From UBA993 sp964485855 (GTDB lineage: Bacteria > Bacillota > Dethiobacteria > DTU022): a DNA stretch of 64,000 nucleotides. Shown here one piece after another: positions 1 through 7,916 of this stretch (the stretch's first letter is position 1; every line of letters begins with the position of its first letter). A program made the position numbers and the translations under genes. The notes beneath the pieces were generated by a model. That model saw only the letters and a program-made list of their open reading frames with translations. It did not search any database and was not told the DNA's origin. The stretch is from assembly GCA_964485855.1 (NCBI GenBank), contig CAZAKI010000006.1:1-64000 (forward strand). The letters are read 5' to 3'.

Positions 1-51
1 AGCGGACTTCTAATCCGTTAGTCGGGGGTTCAAATCCTCCCAGGCGCACCA
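1..51 (+). tRNA. tRNA-Arg (anticodon TCT), 5' truncated by window edge
   Basis: The window opens inside the anticodon arm: the loop reads CTTCTAA, giving anticodon TCT (Arg). A T-arm (GGGGG stem, TTCAAAT loop, CCTCC) and an acceptor 3' strand ending in discriminator A and encoded CCA follow. The D-arm and 5' acceptor strand lie outside the window. Confidence 0.9.
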
Positions 52-57
52 GAAAAT

Positions 58-97
58 AAGGGGTTTGCCGGTTTTCTAAACGCTGGTAGCCCTTTTT
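58..97 (+). terminator. Possible weak terminator after tRNA-Arg
   Basis: AAGGG at 58-62 can pair with CCCTT at 90-94, with an inner CCGG/CTGG pairing, and a short T-run follows. The stem is interrupted, so this is only a plausible tRNA terminator. Confidence 0.35.
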
Positions 98-296
98 ATT
101 TGTAGTAATCCTGAGGTAAAAAGATAAGAAGGATGGCATGTCTATTATGCTGAAAGTAAAGCAAAATTAGTTTATTAAAAAAATCTTTTGTGATACAATT
201 TAAATAGGAGTTGCCAACTGCTCAAAATCGCTTTTTTGATTTGGTAGTCAGCACTCTGAAAATAAATAGCATTAAGAGGGAAAGGAAGTGAGCTGA

Positions 297-758
297 ATGA
301 AAATGCTGGTTTGTGTTGATGGTTCTGACCACAGTAAAAAAGCATTGGAGAAAGCTTTGATTTTTGCCGAAAACCCTCAAGTTGAAGAAGTCGCCTTAAT
401 TCATGTTTTTGAGAGTCACTTGGAATATTCAGCATCCGCTTTTGGAGCAGAGGGTTATTCGGTTACAGAAGAAGATTTAGACCGCTTGAAGAAGATGTAC
501 GAAGAACAGAAAGAAATGAAAGAGAAGGTTTTAACTGATGCGAAGAAACCGTTTATGGCTAAAAACATCAAGGTAAAAACAATTATGGAAGAAGGGCATC
601 CGGCTCATGTCATTGTTGCTGTAGCCGAAGAGCAGGGTTACGATATCATTGTCCTGGGTAGCAGGGGCTTAAGCGGCCTGAAAAAAATTCTTCTTGGAAG
701 CGTCAGCAATGCAGTAGTGCAGGAAGTCAATAATTGTTGTGTTTTAGTGGTAAGGTAA
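297..758 (+). CDS. Universal stress protein, UspA family
   Basis: This is a single-domain UspA-type protein of 153 residues, the usual family length. The N-terminus (MKMLVCVDGSDHSKKAL) has the first beta strand and conserved Asp of the nucleotide-binding fold. The C-terminal VLGSRGLSGLKKILLGSVS matches the ATP-binding G-2x-G-9x-G(S/T) pattern, so it is probably an ATP-binding type. It would be a cytoplasmic stress-response or ATP-sensing protein; no partner is encoded beside it. A GGAAGTGAG sequence precedes the ATG. An extended -10 (TGATACAAT, 191-199) lies about 100 bases upstream, with no good -35. It converges on the secreted protease gene with a gap of about 30 bases. Confidence 0.93.
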   Translation: MKMLVCVDGSDHSKKALEKALIFAENPQVEEVALIHVFESHLEYSASAFGAEGYSVTEEDLDRLKKMYEEQKEMKEKVLTDAKKPFMAKNIKVKTIMEEGHPAHVIVAVAEEQGYDIIVLGSRGLSGLKKILLGSVSNAVVQEVNNCCVLVVR

Positions 759-790
759 AGAGCATTGCAGTCAATTCGTCTGTTAAATTT

Positions 791-2350
791 TTAGCCGAAT
801 CCAAAGCTGCTGATTAGTCCTAAGGCACGCTGCATGATTAGACTTACGTCTCTAACATCTACTAAACTGTCGCTATTTACGTCAGCCTGAAAGATCAGGT
901 TTACCGGTAACTGCCTGAGTTCGAGAACGTGCTGGTAAGCGATGATTACATCCTGGATGTTAATAATCTGGTCTCCGTTCAGATCTCCTTTGATTTCAGT
1001 GCCAGTCTGCTCAATTTGTCCGGACTGGGTTGTGACGTTTACAATACAAGTAGCGGTAGCTTTTTCATCTCCGGTTTTAACGGTAATGATTGCCTTGCCG
1101 CGGTTAATTGCAGTGACCAATCCAACTGAATCAACCGTAGCAACCGTGCTGTTACTGCTGGACCAGGTTAACTGTGCCGTGGAGTATTCGGCTGGAGTTA
1201 CCGAGGCGATCAGAGCTTCAATCGCGCCAATTTCCAAGGTCAGTGCTGTTTTATCCAGAGAGATCATCAATTCTGATTGATTCTCGGTCGATTCAGGTGT
1301 CCAGCGGAGCCAGCTTTCAATTTGCTTCGCATTAAGACTATTCAAATGAGGTCCCCCGCTAATCTGTTGATTCTCATAGGCAAAAGAATGGATGGCTACA
1401 ACCCGGTATGTCCCGGCTGCATTGTTGTACTCAAATACAGGGCTCCCACTACTGCCGCCACTGGTGAGGGCATCATAAAAAAGACAATGGCTGTCATGCG
1501 ATAAGATTTTGCCCTCAGCCAACCATTGTCCCTGGCTTGGTTTGCTCCTGACATAACCGGGATAACCAACTACCGATACTTCGCTGGGAATATAGTCAAA
1601 CTGCAAGGGCATGTAAGTGTTTAAGCCCTCAAAGGGCTGTTCGAAGAATAAAGCTGCATAGTCATATCTGATTAAGTTTTCCCGGTCATCATAACTTTCA
1701 TAGCGTAAAAATGTTTGATTAACCTCAGCTTTAACTGCCTGTAAACTAGAAAAGGGCCGAAAACTTTCGGGCCAGGTAGTTTCGCACTGGCCCGGTGAAA
1801 AGCGGGCGTTTTGATGCCAGCCTCCCATATTTGAAGAATAGAGGTTGTGAGCGTTGGTCAAGACGGTATAGGGGCTAACTAAAAAACCGCTGCCGCGAAT
1901 AAAATCTGAACCAAAATCAATCAGCAGGACGCCGATAGTGTTATAAGGATAAGTTAAGCTTATACTGTTCTCGATGGCTATCCGGTTGTCAACCTGGTTG
2001 TCCAGTTGAACCGTCTGTCCCGAGTGGTTGTTTAAAGTGAAACGGTTTTGCCATTTTTGCGAGGCATGCAGCAGTGCTTCAGTTTCAGCGCGATTAAGGA
2101 TCCTATTCTCCGGCTCAAGCAGGCAGATATTTAAAATATTATTGTCATCCGCAGCTAACTCCAGCCATTTGTATAGCTTTCCATCGATAATCTGCATTAT
2201 TAGGTGATATTCCTGCTTTTCTTCAAGCGATTGATCCTCTCGGGCGGCAACCGGAACAGAGAAAAATAGTAACCAAAGAATAACCAGGGCCGCTAATTTT
2301 ATTAACGGTTTGGTGGTCAACCTAAGATGTTTTTTGACAGTACTCGGCAT
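791..2350 (-). CDS. Secreted V8-like serine protease with Big_2 and dockerin domains
   Basis: The protein is predicted to be an exported trypsin-fold (S1B, glutamyl-endopeptidase-like) protease of 519 residues. The chosen ATG at 2350 gives a signal peptide with basic n-region, hydrophobic core (LAALVILWLLFFSVPVAA) and Ala-x-Ala site. A GAGGG sequence precedes it; the frame stays open upstream to 2449. The catalytic triad is visible: TNAH (His about 168), DYA (Asp about 230) and GGSSGSP (Ser about 302). A Big_2 immunoglobulin-like domain occupies about 357-435. A type I dockerin closes the protein at about 452-512, with two calcium loops starting DLNGDQIINIQD and DVNSDSLVDVRD. The dockerin suggests docking to an unseen cohesin or anchoring protein. 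Catalytic specificity is inferred from family only. Confidence 0.88.
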   Translation of the reverse strand: MPSTVKKHLRLTTKPLIKLAALVILWLLFFSVPVAAREDQSLEEKQEYHLIMQIIDGKLYKWLELAADDNNILNICLLEPENRILNRAETEALLHASQKWQNRFTLNNHSGQTVQLDNQVDNRIAIENSISLTYPYNTIGVLLIDFGSDFIRGSGFLVSPYTVLTNAHNLYSSNMGGWHQNARFSPGQCETTWPESFRPFSSLQAVKAEVNQTFLRYESYDDRENLIRYDYAALFFEQPFEGLNTYMPLQFDYIPSEVSVVGYPGYVRSKPSQGQWLAEGKILSHDSHCLFYDALTSGGSSGSPVFEYNNAAGTYRVVAIHSFAYENQQISGGPHLNSLNAKQIESWLRWTPESTENQSELMISLDKTALTLEIGAIEALIASVTPAEYSTAQLTWSSSNSTVATVDSVGLVTAINRGKAIITVKTGDEKATATCIVNVTTQSGQIEQTGTEIKGDLNGDQIINIQDVIIAYQHVLELRQLPVNLIFQADVNSDSLVDVRDVSLIMQRALGLISSFGFG

Positions 2351-2468
2351 AAAGAATCCCTCGCTGGCAGGCGGTGTGGGTAAATAAAAACATGGTAAAA
2401 ATATAGCAATATTCAAACATAAAAGCAAGCTGTTTACCCTTATTTGCAAACAGATCAGTTACTATCTA

Positions 2469-2477
2469 TGTTATAAT
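2469..2477 (+). promoter_or_regulatory. Extended -10 promoter for the DUF3311-symporter-larE genes
   Basis: The sequence TGTTATAAT is a perfect TATAAT with a TGn extension. It lies about 50 bases before the first ATG of the downstream gene. No good -35 is visible at 17 bp, which is common for extended -10 promoters. Confidence 0.5.
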
Positions 2478-2526
2478 GCCGATAATACAAACCCAACAAG
2501 CTGATTTAAGAAACGGGGGACAGATT

Positions 2527-2730
2527 ATGTCACTGGAAAGACAGCGTATCTTCTGGATTCTTCTGTTTTTCATTATGGTTTTAGCAGCCTTTATTGTCCC
2601 GTTTACACCTTTGCTGCAAAGGTTGGCCAAATTTCAGGGGGCATTTCTTTTTTGGAGCCTTTTTGCACTGGTTGTGATTGTTTGTCTTGGTTTTATTACT
2701 GCCCGCTGGAGGGATGATCATGAACGCTAA
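2527..2730 (+). CDS. DUF3311 small membrane protein, symporter partner
   Basis: This 67-residue protein has two hydrophobic segments, about residues 8-27 and 37-59, and a charged tail ending TARWRDDHER. That is the usual form of DUF3311 proteins, which are commonly encoded directly upstream of sodium:solute symporters. The ATG at 2527 was chosen because GGGGGA precedes it; the frame is open further upstream to 2476. The last codons overlap the start of the symporter gene, which implies translational coupling. It is likely an accessory membrane subunit; no biochemical role is established for the family. Confidence 0.82.
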   Translation: MSLERQRIFWILLFFIMVLAAFIVPFTPLLQRLAKFQGAFLFWSLFALVVIVCLGFITARWRDDHER

Positions 2731-4198
2731 CCTGATCTATGCTGCGCTTTTTTTCTACTTTATCGTTGGCAGTATTATCGCCAGGTGGGCAGGCAGAACC
2801 CCGGGCCAGGGGGTGCAGGATTTCTTCCTTGCCGGACGTTCCTTAGGTGGCGTTATTGCGGCATTAACCTACAGTGCAACGACTTACTCTGCATTCATGC
2901 TGGTCGGGCTGGCCGGTTTTACCTATATCGGCGGAGTTGGCGCTCTTGGTTTCGAACTGATTTACCTCTCCGGTCTGGTACTGGTTGCCTTTTTTGGACC
3001 CCGTTTTTGGCTGGTTGGTAAGCGCTATAACTATCTCACTCCGACTGAGATGCTTGGTGATCGTTACCAGAGTAAGGCTGTAGCAGTAGTATCGGCAGTC
3101 GCTGCGGTTATTTTTCTCATTCCCTATAGTGCGGTACAGCTGATCGGAATTGGCGCTTTGCTCGAAGGGCTTTCCGGTGGTGCGATTCCCTATCTTGCCG
3201 GGGTGGCTGTTGCCGCATTTATCGCTGTTTACTGGACCTGGACCGGTGGTTTAAAGGCGGTTGCCTGGACTGATTCGCTACAGGCTGCCGTGATGCTGAT
3301 TGTAGCAATTTTATCGGTTATTTTTATTGCCTACCGTGGTTTTGGCGGTTTCGGCGGAATGTTTAACTTGCTGGAGACACAATACTCAGCTTGGTTGACT
3401 GTTCCCGGTCCGGGATTTTTTAATATCAAAGCCTTTATTGGTTTAACTCTGCCCTGGTTTTTCTTTTCACTTTCTAACCCTCAGGTCAGCCAACGCCTGT
3501 TTGTACCGCGCTCATTGGGCCAGATGCGCATCATGGTCATGGGTTTTCTCATTTTTGGTTTTATCTATACCCTGGTATCAATCCTATGGGGTTTTTCTGC
3601 CCGTCTGCTACTTCCTGATTTGGCTATCGCCGATAGCGCGACTCCTTCATTGCTTGGCCTTTCAATTGTTCCATCTGCTCTGGCCCTGCTGGTGATGCTC
3701 GGAATCAGCGCTGCTGCCGTTTCTACCGTTAACTCGATTATTTTAACACTATCATCGATGGTTTGCCGCGATGTTTACAAAAATGTTGCGGCAGAGGTTA
3801 TTGAGGAGAAGGAACTGTTGATTGGCAAGATTTTTGTGCCTCTGTTTACTGCGATCATTGTTGCTTTTGCTACTTTGCGCCTTGGTTTGATCGCTGCGCT
3901 TTCGGTAGCCTCATCGGCCGGACTGCTGGTCATGGTCCCGGCCCTGATTGGCTGTTTTTACTGGAAAAAAGGGACAGCGGCCGGAGTACTAACCAGCATC
4001 ATTATCGGTGGGTTGGTTGCTACCGTTTTTCAGTATGGAGCTATCAGGCCTCTTGGCCTCTGGCCGGGAGTTTGGAGCGGTCTCGTTGCGGTTGTGCTTT
4101 TTATTGTAGTCAGTCTTTTTACAAAAGCTCCGGAAAAGAAGGCCGAAGAATTTATCGGCTATCTGGCTGCAGAGCTTAATCGGAAAAAAATATTATAG
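2720..4198 (+). CDS. Sodium:solute symporter (SSS family)
   Basis: This is a polytopic transporter of 492 residues with about 13 hydrophobic segments. Features typical of the SSS family are DFFLAGRSLGG near residue 30, TYSATTYSAFMLVGLAGF in helix 1-2, TWTGGLKAVAWTDSLQA in the middle, and NPQVSQRLFVPRS. It should couple substrate uptake to sodium entry across the cytoplasmic membrane. The substrate cannot be read from sequence; DUF3311 pairing is frequent with pantothenate- or organic-acid-like SSS transporters. The start at 2720 has GGAGGG eight bases upstream and overlaps the end of the DUF3311 gene. larE follows after 17 bases, so the three genes may share a transcript. Confidence 0.92.
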   Translation: MNANLIYAALFFYFIVGSIIARWAGRTPGQGVQDFFLAGRSLGGVIAALTYSATTYSAFMLVGLAGFTYIGGVGALGFELIYLSGLVLVAFFGPRFWLVGKRYNYLTPTEMLGDRYQSKAVAVVSAVAAVIFLIPYSAVQLIGIGALLEGLSGGAIPYLAGVAVAAFIAVYWTWTGGLKAVAWTDSLQAAVMLIVAILSVIFIAYRGFGGFGGMFNLLETQYSAWLTVPGPGFFNIKAFIGLTLPWFFFSLSNPQVSQRLFVPRSLGQMRIMVMGFLIFGFIYTLVSILWGFSARLLLPDLAIADSATPSLLGLSIVPSALALLVMLGISAAAVSTVNSIILTLSSMVCRDVYKNVAAEVIEEKELLIGKIFVPLFTAIIVAFATLRLGLIAALSVASSAGLLVMVPALIGCFYWKKGTAAGVLTSIIIGGLVATVFQYGAIRPLGLWPGVWSGLVAVVLFIVVSLFTKAPEKKAEEFIGYLAAELNRKKIL

Positions 4199-4215
4199 GA
4201 CAAAGGATTTACAAG

Positions 4216-5025
4216 ATGGAGCAGAACATCATTGCTAAAAAAGAGCGGCGGCTGGAGAAAACACTCGGTTCTTTAAACAAGGTAATGCTTGCCTTTTCCG
4301 GGGGAGTAGACAGCACCTACCTTTTATCCAAAACCGTCGATATTTTAGGCGATGCCAACGTAACCACTGTTTTCGCTAAGTTTGAATTTACGACGGCAGC
4401 CACTGTAGCAGACGCCAAAATACTGGCTAAACAGCTTGGGGTGAAGCTGATGATCCTGCCCCTTAGTTTGTTGGGAAGACCGGAAATCGCCTTTAATCCA
4501 AGTGAACGCTGTTATTACTGTAAGAAAGCAATATTTGAGGCTTTAAACGACCGGGCTGCAGATCTGGAACTTAAAACTGTTCTTGATGGAACGAATGCTG
4601 ATGATTTAGGATTGAATCGGCCGGGTTTAAAGGCCCTGGCGGAGCTTGGTGTTCGTAGTCCTTTGCTTGAAGCCGGTTTAACCAAAGCGGAGATTAGAAT
4701 CATGTCCAAACAGGCCAAGTTGCCAACCTGGGACAAACCTGCTGAACCCTGCCTGGCAACTCGCTTCCCCTCTGGTCAAAAGATAACAATTGATATGCTT
4801 AAAATAATTGAAGAAGGAGAAGCCTACCTGCGAAAAAATATGATTGCGGGAAACTTGCGTTTAAGAGTGCACGACCGGCTGGCCCGGATCGAAGCTGATC
4901 CGGATCAGCTGCCGATCCTACTTGAGAAAAGAAAAAAAATTGGTGATTACTTTAGGAAGTTAGGCTTCAAGGCAACCACAATCGACCTTGAGGGATACAG
5001 GACCGGCAGTATGGATCAATTGTAG
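4216..5025 (+). CDS. larE: LarE-type ATP-dependent sacrificial sulfur transferase
   Basis: LarE adenylates and sulfurates pyridinium bis-carboxylate mononucleotide while making the nickel-pincer nucleotide cofactor. The 269-residue length is normal. The PP-loop SGGVDST lies near residue 30. The motif WDKPAEPCLATRFP carries the cysteine equivalent to the sulfur-donating Cys of Lactobacillus LarE. A CYYC pair lies at about residues 97-100, so three cysteines are available, as in LarE enzymes reported to bind a 4Fe-4S cluster and act catalytically. No larA, larB or larC is present in the window. The gene ends convergently against a small lipoprotein gene. Confidence 0.9.
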   Translation: MEQNIIAKKERRLEKTLGSLNKVMLAFSGGVDSTYLLSKTVDILGDANVTTVFAKFEFTTAATVADAKILAKQLGVKLMILPLSLLGRPEIAFNPSERCYYCKKAIFEALNDRAADLELKTVLDGTNADDLGLNRPGLKALAELGVRSPLLEAGLTKAEIRIMSKQAKLPTWDKPAEPCLATRFPSGQKITIDMLKIIEEGEAYLRKNMIAGNLRLRVHDRLARIEADPDQLPILLEKRKKIGDYFRKLGFKATTIDLEGYRTGSMDQL

Positions 5026-5045
5026 CCGGTTAAACTTGCCGGCTA
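5023..5045. repeat. Palindrome spanning the convergent stop codons of larE and the lipoprotein gene
   Basis: TAGCCGG at 5023-5029 and CCGGCTA at 5039-5045 form a perfect 7-bp inverted repeat with a 9-base loop. Each arm contains the stop codon of one of the two convergent genes. There is no T-run on either strand, so it may be an mRNA 3' stabiliser rather than a terminator. Confidence 0.55.
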
Positions 5046-5351
5046 ATCAAGATCCCACCAGCCTTCGTTTTTATCTGTTTCAACTACTCCATCAATTTCC
5101 ATTTTTACAGTGTGTTGAAAACCGCTGCCTGAGGTGGTGCTTTGTTTGCTTGATTTTGTGACTTCTTCCTCTTCTTCCGGTTCTTCTTCCTCCTCTTCTG
5201 TCAGCTCTTCATCTGTCAATGCGGGTTCTTCAGGCGCTTCTGGTTCGTCTGCGGCCGGTTCTTCAGATGTTGTGGGGATTGAACAGCCTAAAAAAGCGAG
5301 ACAGAAACAAACAATTGCGGCTGAAAGCAGAGATTTGATTAATTTATTCAT
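5043..5351 (-). CDS. Small acidic lipoprotein of unknown function
   Basis: This predicted lipoprotein of 102 residues has a basic n-region, a hydrophobic core and lipobox FLGC near residue 23. The mature part is dominated by Glu, Asp and Pro (several EE/EEE runs at about residues 30-65), looking like an extended acidic spacer. A short less-biased tail ends EGWWDLD. The ATG at 5351 was preferred over GTG at 5354 because GGAGG sits eight bases upstream of it. I do not recognise the family. The low-complexity Glu region makes homology searches unreliable. It is convergent with larE and needs its own promoter. Confidence 0.75.
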   Translation of the reverse strand: MNKLIKSLLSAAIVCFCLAFLGCSIPTTSEEPAADEPEAPEEPALTDEELTEEEEEEPEEEEEVTKSSKQSTTSGSGFQHTVKMEIDGVVETDKNEGWWDLD

Positions 5352-5740
5352 CACTCATACCTCCTGCGGTACTTTCCGAAAACTCTCAATAATAATTATA
5401 GCATATCACATGGTGTAATGACTCTCTGAATCTCCCTCGATTTTTTCCTGGTCTTAGAAAAAAATTAGAAAAAAATTTTGCTGAAACGTGATTTTTAGCT
5501 GGTTGCAGGGAATATATTTATGATATAATAGTTAAAATTAATTTATGTAATTAATGGTTTAAATTGTAAAAAGCTTTTCCTGTCTTGGTGCTGAGGTAAA
5601 CCTATCTAGCTGTTCTGGTTGTTCTGAAGAATGATTGCAACTTTTATCAGAGGCAGGGTTTATGTCGGAATGTCATCAATTCCCTTAAAAAATGATTAAA
5701 TAATGGTCTAATTATTCTATCGAACGTGGAGGATAGTGTT
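5352..5740 (+). other. AT-rich intergenic region before the corrinoid/methyltransferase cluster
   Basis: No credible reading frame, cobalamin-riboswitch box or tRNA was found in this stretch of about 390 bases. It contains A-rich runs near 5460-5480 and one good extended -10 promoter element at 5521-5529. The leader from there to the gene is about 200 bases long with no obvious stable hairpin. Confidence 0.6.
5504..5529 (+). promoter_or_regulatory. Candidate promoter of the corrinoid/MttB-like cluster
   Basis: TGATATAAT (5521-5529) is an extended -10 with a perfect TATAAT. The nearest -35-like hexamer, TTGCAG at 5504-5509, is only 14 bases away, so recognition probably depends on the extended -10. 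Confidence 0.45.
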
Positions 5741-6388
5741 TTGAAAGAACTATTGCAAAATCTTGCTGCATCAATCCTCAGTGGGAACCGAAATTCAGCT
5801 TTAGAATGGGCTGAACGGGGGCTGCAATCCGGTGTCAATCCCCTGGATCTAATTAGTAACGGCTTAACTGTCGGCTTAAATGAAGTCGGTGATAAGTTTG
5901 AATGCGGTGAATATTATCTACCGGATATGATGTTGGCTGCCGAAGCAATGAATGCGGTTTTGGAGATGCTTGCTCCGCACCTGGAAAAAGAGCGAACCGC
6001 TTCTGAACAGGTGGTTAAAGTGGTGATCGGCACGGTAAAAGGTGATCTGCATTCAATCGGCAAAGACATTGTGATCATGATGCTGAAAGCAGCGGGCATG
6101 GAAATCATCGATTTGGGGGTTGATGTCTCCGCTGCTGACTTTGTAAACTCGGTAGTGGAAAAAGAGGCAGCAGTGCTCGGCATATCTGCCCTGATGACAA
6201 CGACTATTCAGGAACAGAAAAAGATTATCGATCTTCTGTCTGAAAAAAACATACGTAACAAGGTAAAGGTAATTGTTGGCGGAGCGCCGCTTTCCGAGGA
6301 GTGGGCCATTAAGATTGGGGCCGATGCTTATGCGGCGGATGCCATAGCGGGAGTAAAAAAAATAAAAGCGCTGTTAAACCTGGCCTAA
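5741..6388 (+). CDS. Corrinoid (B12-binding) methyl-carrier protein, MttC/MtgC-like
   Basis: This cobalamin protein of 215 residues carries the methyl group between a substrate methyltransferase and an acceptor methyltransferase. The first 85 residues form the helical B12-binding cap (NSALEWAERGL, ECGEYYLPDMMLAAEAMN). The Rossmann-like domain follows with GDLHSIGKD, whose His104 would be the lower axial cobalt ligand, then SALMTTT and GGAPLSEEWA. The TTG at 5741 was chosen because GGAGG lies eight bases upstream; a GTG at 5726 overlaps that site. It lies 17 bases before the MttB-like gene, its obvious partner. No corrinoid-reactivating protein (RamA type) or second methyltransferase is nearby. 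Confidence 0.93.
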   Translation: MKELLQNLAASILSGNRNSALEWAERGLQSGVNPLDLISNGLTVGLNEVGDKFECGEYYLPDMMLAAEAMNAVLEMLAPHLEKERTASEQVVKVVIGTVKGDLHSIGKDIVIMMLKAAGMEIIDLGVDVSAADFVNSVVEKEAAVLGISALMTTTIQEQKKIIDLLSEKNIRNKVKVIVGGAPLSEEWAIKIGADAYAADAIAGVKKIKALLNLA

Positions 6389-6405
6389 GGAAGGGGTAGA
6401 AACTG

Positions 6406-7839
6406 TTGCGCTTTGAACCTTTGTCAGCAAAAGACCTGCAGCTAATCCATGATATGACCCTGAAAGTCTTAAAGGAAACCGGAACATTGGTTGAGGGTGA
6501 AGAGGCCAGAAATATCCTGCTTTCAGCCGGTTGCCAAGAAAAAAGCAAGCGGATTCTTTTCCCACCACAGCTGGTTGAGGATTGTCTTGCTTGTCGAGTC
6601 CCGGTGATTCTTTACGGGGTCGATGAAACCATTGTGATGCCGCTTACTGAAGCAACCCGATCCTATACCCATAATTTTGGCTCAGTTTCTGTTTTACTGG
6701 ATCCTCAGGATAACCGGATCCGTGAAGCATTGCTCCAGGATCTAATCGATTTTATTAAGATTAGCGATTCCCTGACCTATCCGGACATGGTTGTGCCGAG
6801 TTTAAGGCCAACCGACCTGCCGGAAGAGATTGCCTCTTTGGCCATGACGGCATATGCTCTGCAGTATACCAGGAAACCGGTTGATATCGGCACAGCCTCT
6901 GACCGGTGGGAGATCGGCTATCTAATTCGGATTGCTGCAGCAGTCAGAGGGGGAATCCAGAATTTAGTGGAGAAGCCGATGGGAACCCTGTCCATATCAC
7001 CACTCAGTCCACTAAACTTCCCGGCTGATATATCGGAGGCTATAGTTGAAGGCGCTCGCTCCGGTTTGCCGGTAACCATGCTACCCTGCCCGACCCGCGG
7101 TTTAACTGCCCCGATTACCCTAGCCGGAGGCCTGGTGCTGCAGAATGCTGAGCAACTGGCCTTTCTGACCCTGGCTCGCCTGGTCAACCGCACCACCCCG
7201 CTGGTTTATACCTGTCGCCTGGCCGGTGCCAATATGCGCACCGGTTGTGTGAGCGGCCGGGATCCCGATATCGGTTTTTCCGGGGCCTGCGCCGCCCAAC
7301 TGGCTCGTTCTTACGGGCTACCGTCGGGAGTATATGGCCTCGATACCGGCTCAGCCCAACCGGATCTGCAGTCGGGTTACGAACGGGCTATTAATGGTCT
7401 TTTCCCGGTGTTAGCGGGCGCTACTTTTGTTTCCGGTATGGGTGCCCTGAATGCCGGTTTACTGGCTAGTGCCGAACAGTTGATAATTGACGATGAGATC
7501 TACGCCATGATCAAACACCGTCAAAATGGGCTTGAGGTAAGCGCCGAGGCTATCGGGGCCGAGGTAATAGACGCAGTTATGTCCGGTGGGCATTTCCTGG
7601 CCCAGGAACACACCCGGGATTACATGCGCCGGGGTGAAATCTATGCCGGACAGCTTGGTAATGAAGCACCTTTCGAGGAATGGCGGGCATCCGGATCAAT
7701 AACGGTCCGGGAGCAGGCTGGTGAGAAGATCAAGCAGCTGCTTGCCGGGCATCCAGGTGTGCTGGTCGAAGAATCAGTATGCCTTGAAATAGAAGCAATT
7801 CTAGAAGAAGCCAGATCTGAAAAAGAGATTCAGGCCTAA
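6406..7839 (+). CDS. MttB-family (non-pyrrolysine) methylamine/quaternary-amine methyltransferase
   Basis: This 477-residue protein belongs to the trimethylamine methyltransferase superfamily. The frame is uninterrupted, with no in-frame amber codon, so it lacks the pyrrolysine of true MttB. That places it with the broad group including glycine betaine, proline betaine, carnitine and butyrobetaine methyltransferases. Family-like segments include LKVLKETGTLVEGEEAR near the N-terminus, EKPMGTLSISPLSPLNFP in the middle and GMGALNAGLLASAEQLIIDDE near residue 350. It should demethylate a substrate onto the adjacent corrinoid protein. The start is TTG with AAGGAAGGGG upstream. The next genes encode a peptide-type importer rather than a betaine carrier, so the substrate is uncertain and could be a larger N-methylated compound. 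Confidence 0.9.
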   Translation: MRFEPLSAKDLQLIHDMTLKVLKETGTLVEGEEARNILLSAGCQEKSKRILFPPQLVEDCLACRVPVILYGVDETIVMPLTEATRSYTHNFGSVSVLLDPQDNRIREALLQDLIDFIKISDSLTYPDMVVPSLRPTDLPEEIASLAMTAYALQYTRKPVDIGTASDRWEIGYLIRIAAAVRGGIQNLVEKPMGTLSISPLSPLNFPADISEAIVEGARSGLPVTMLPCPTRGLTAPITLAGGLVLQNAEQLAFLTLARLVNRTTPLVYTCRLAGANMRTGCVSGRDPDIGFSGACAAQLARSYGLPSGVYGLDTGSAQPDLQSGYERAINGLFPVLAGATFVSGMGALNAGLLASAEQLIIDDEIYAMIKHRQNGLEVSAEAIGAEVIDAVMSGGHFLAQEHTRDYMRRGEIYAGQLGNEAPFEEWRASGSITVREQAGEKIKQLLAGHPGVLVEESVCLEIEAILEEARSEKEIQA

Positions 7840-7916
7840 ACCGGGGAGGCGATAGCGCGAATAAGGGTTTGTCGAAAGGCAGTACAATTATACTTTGAGG
7901 AGGTCTTTAAAGCATA

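Noticed and set aside
5352..5740. Possible cobalamin riboswitch before the corrinoid protein gene
   Set aside because: No B12-box-like sequence or supporting stems were seen in the leader.
6406..7839. Pyrrolysine-containing MttB
   Set aside because: The frame is uninterrupted at family length with no internal TAG, so this is a non-Pyl homologue.
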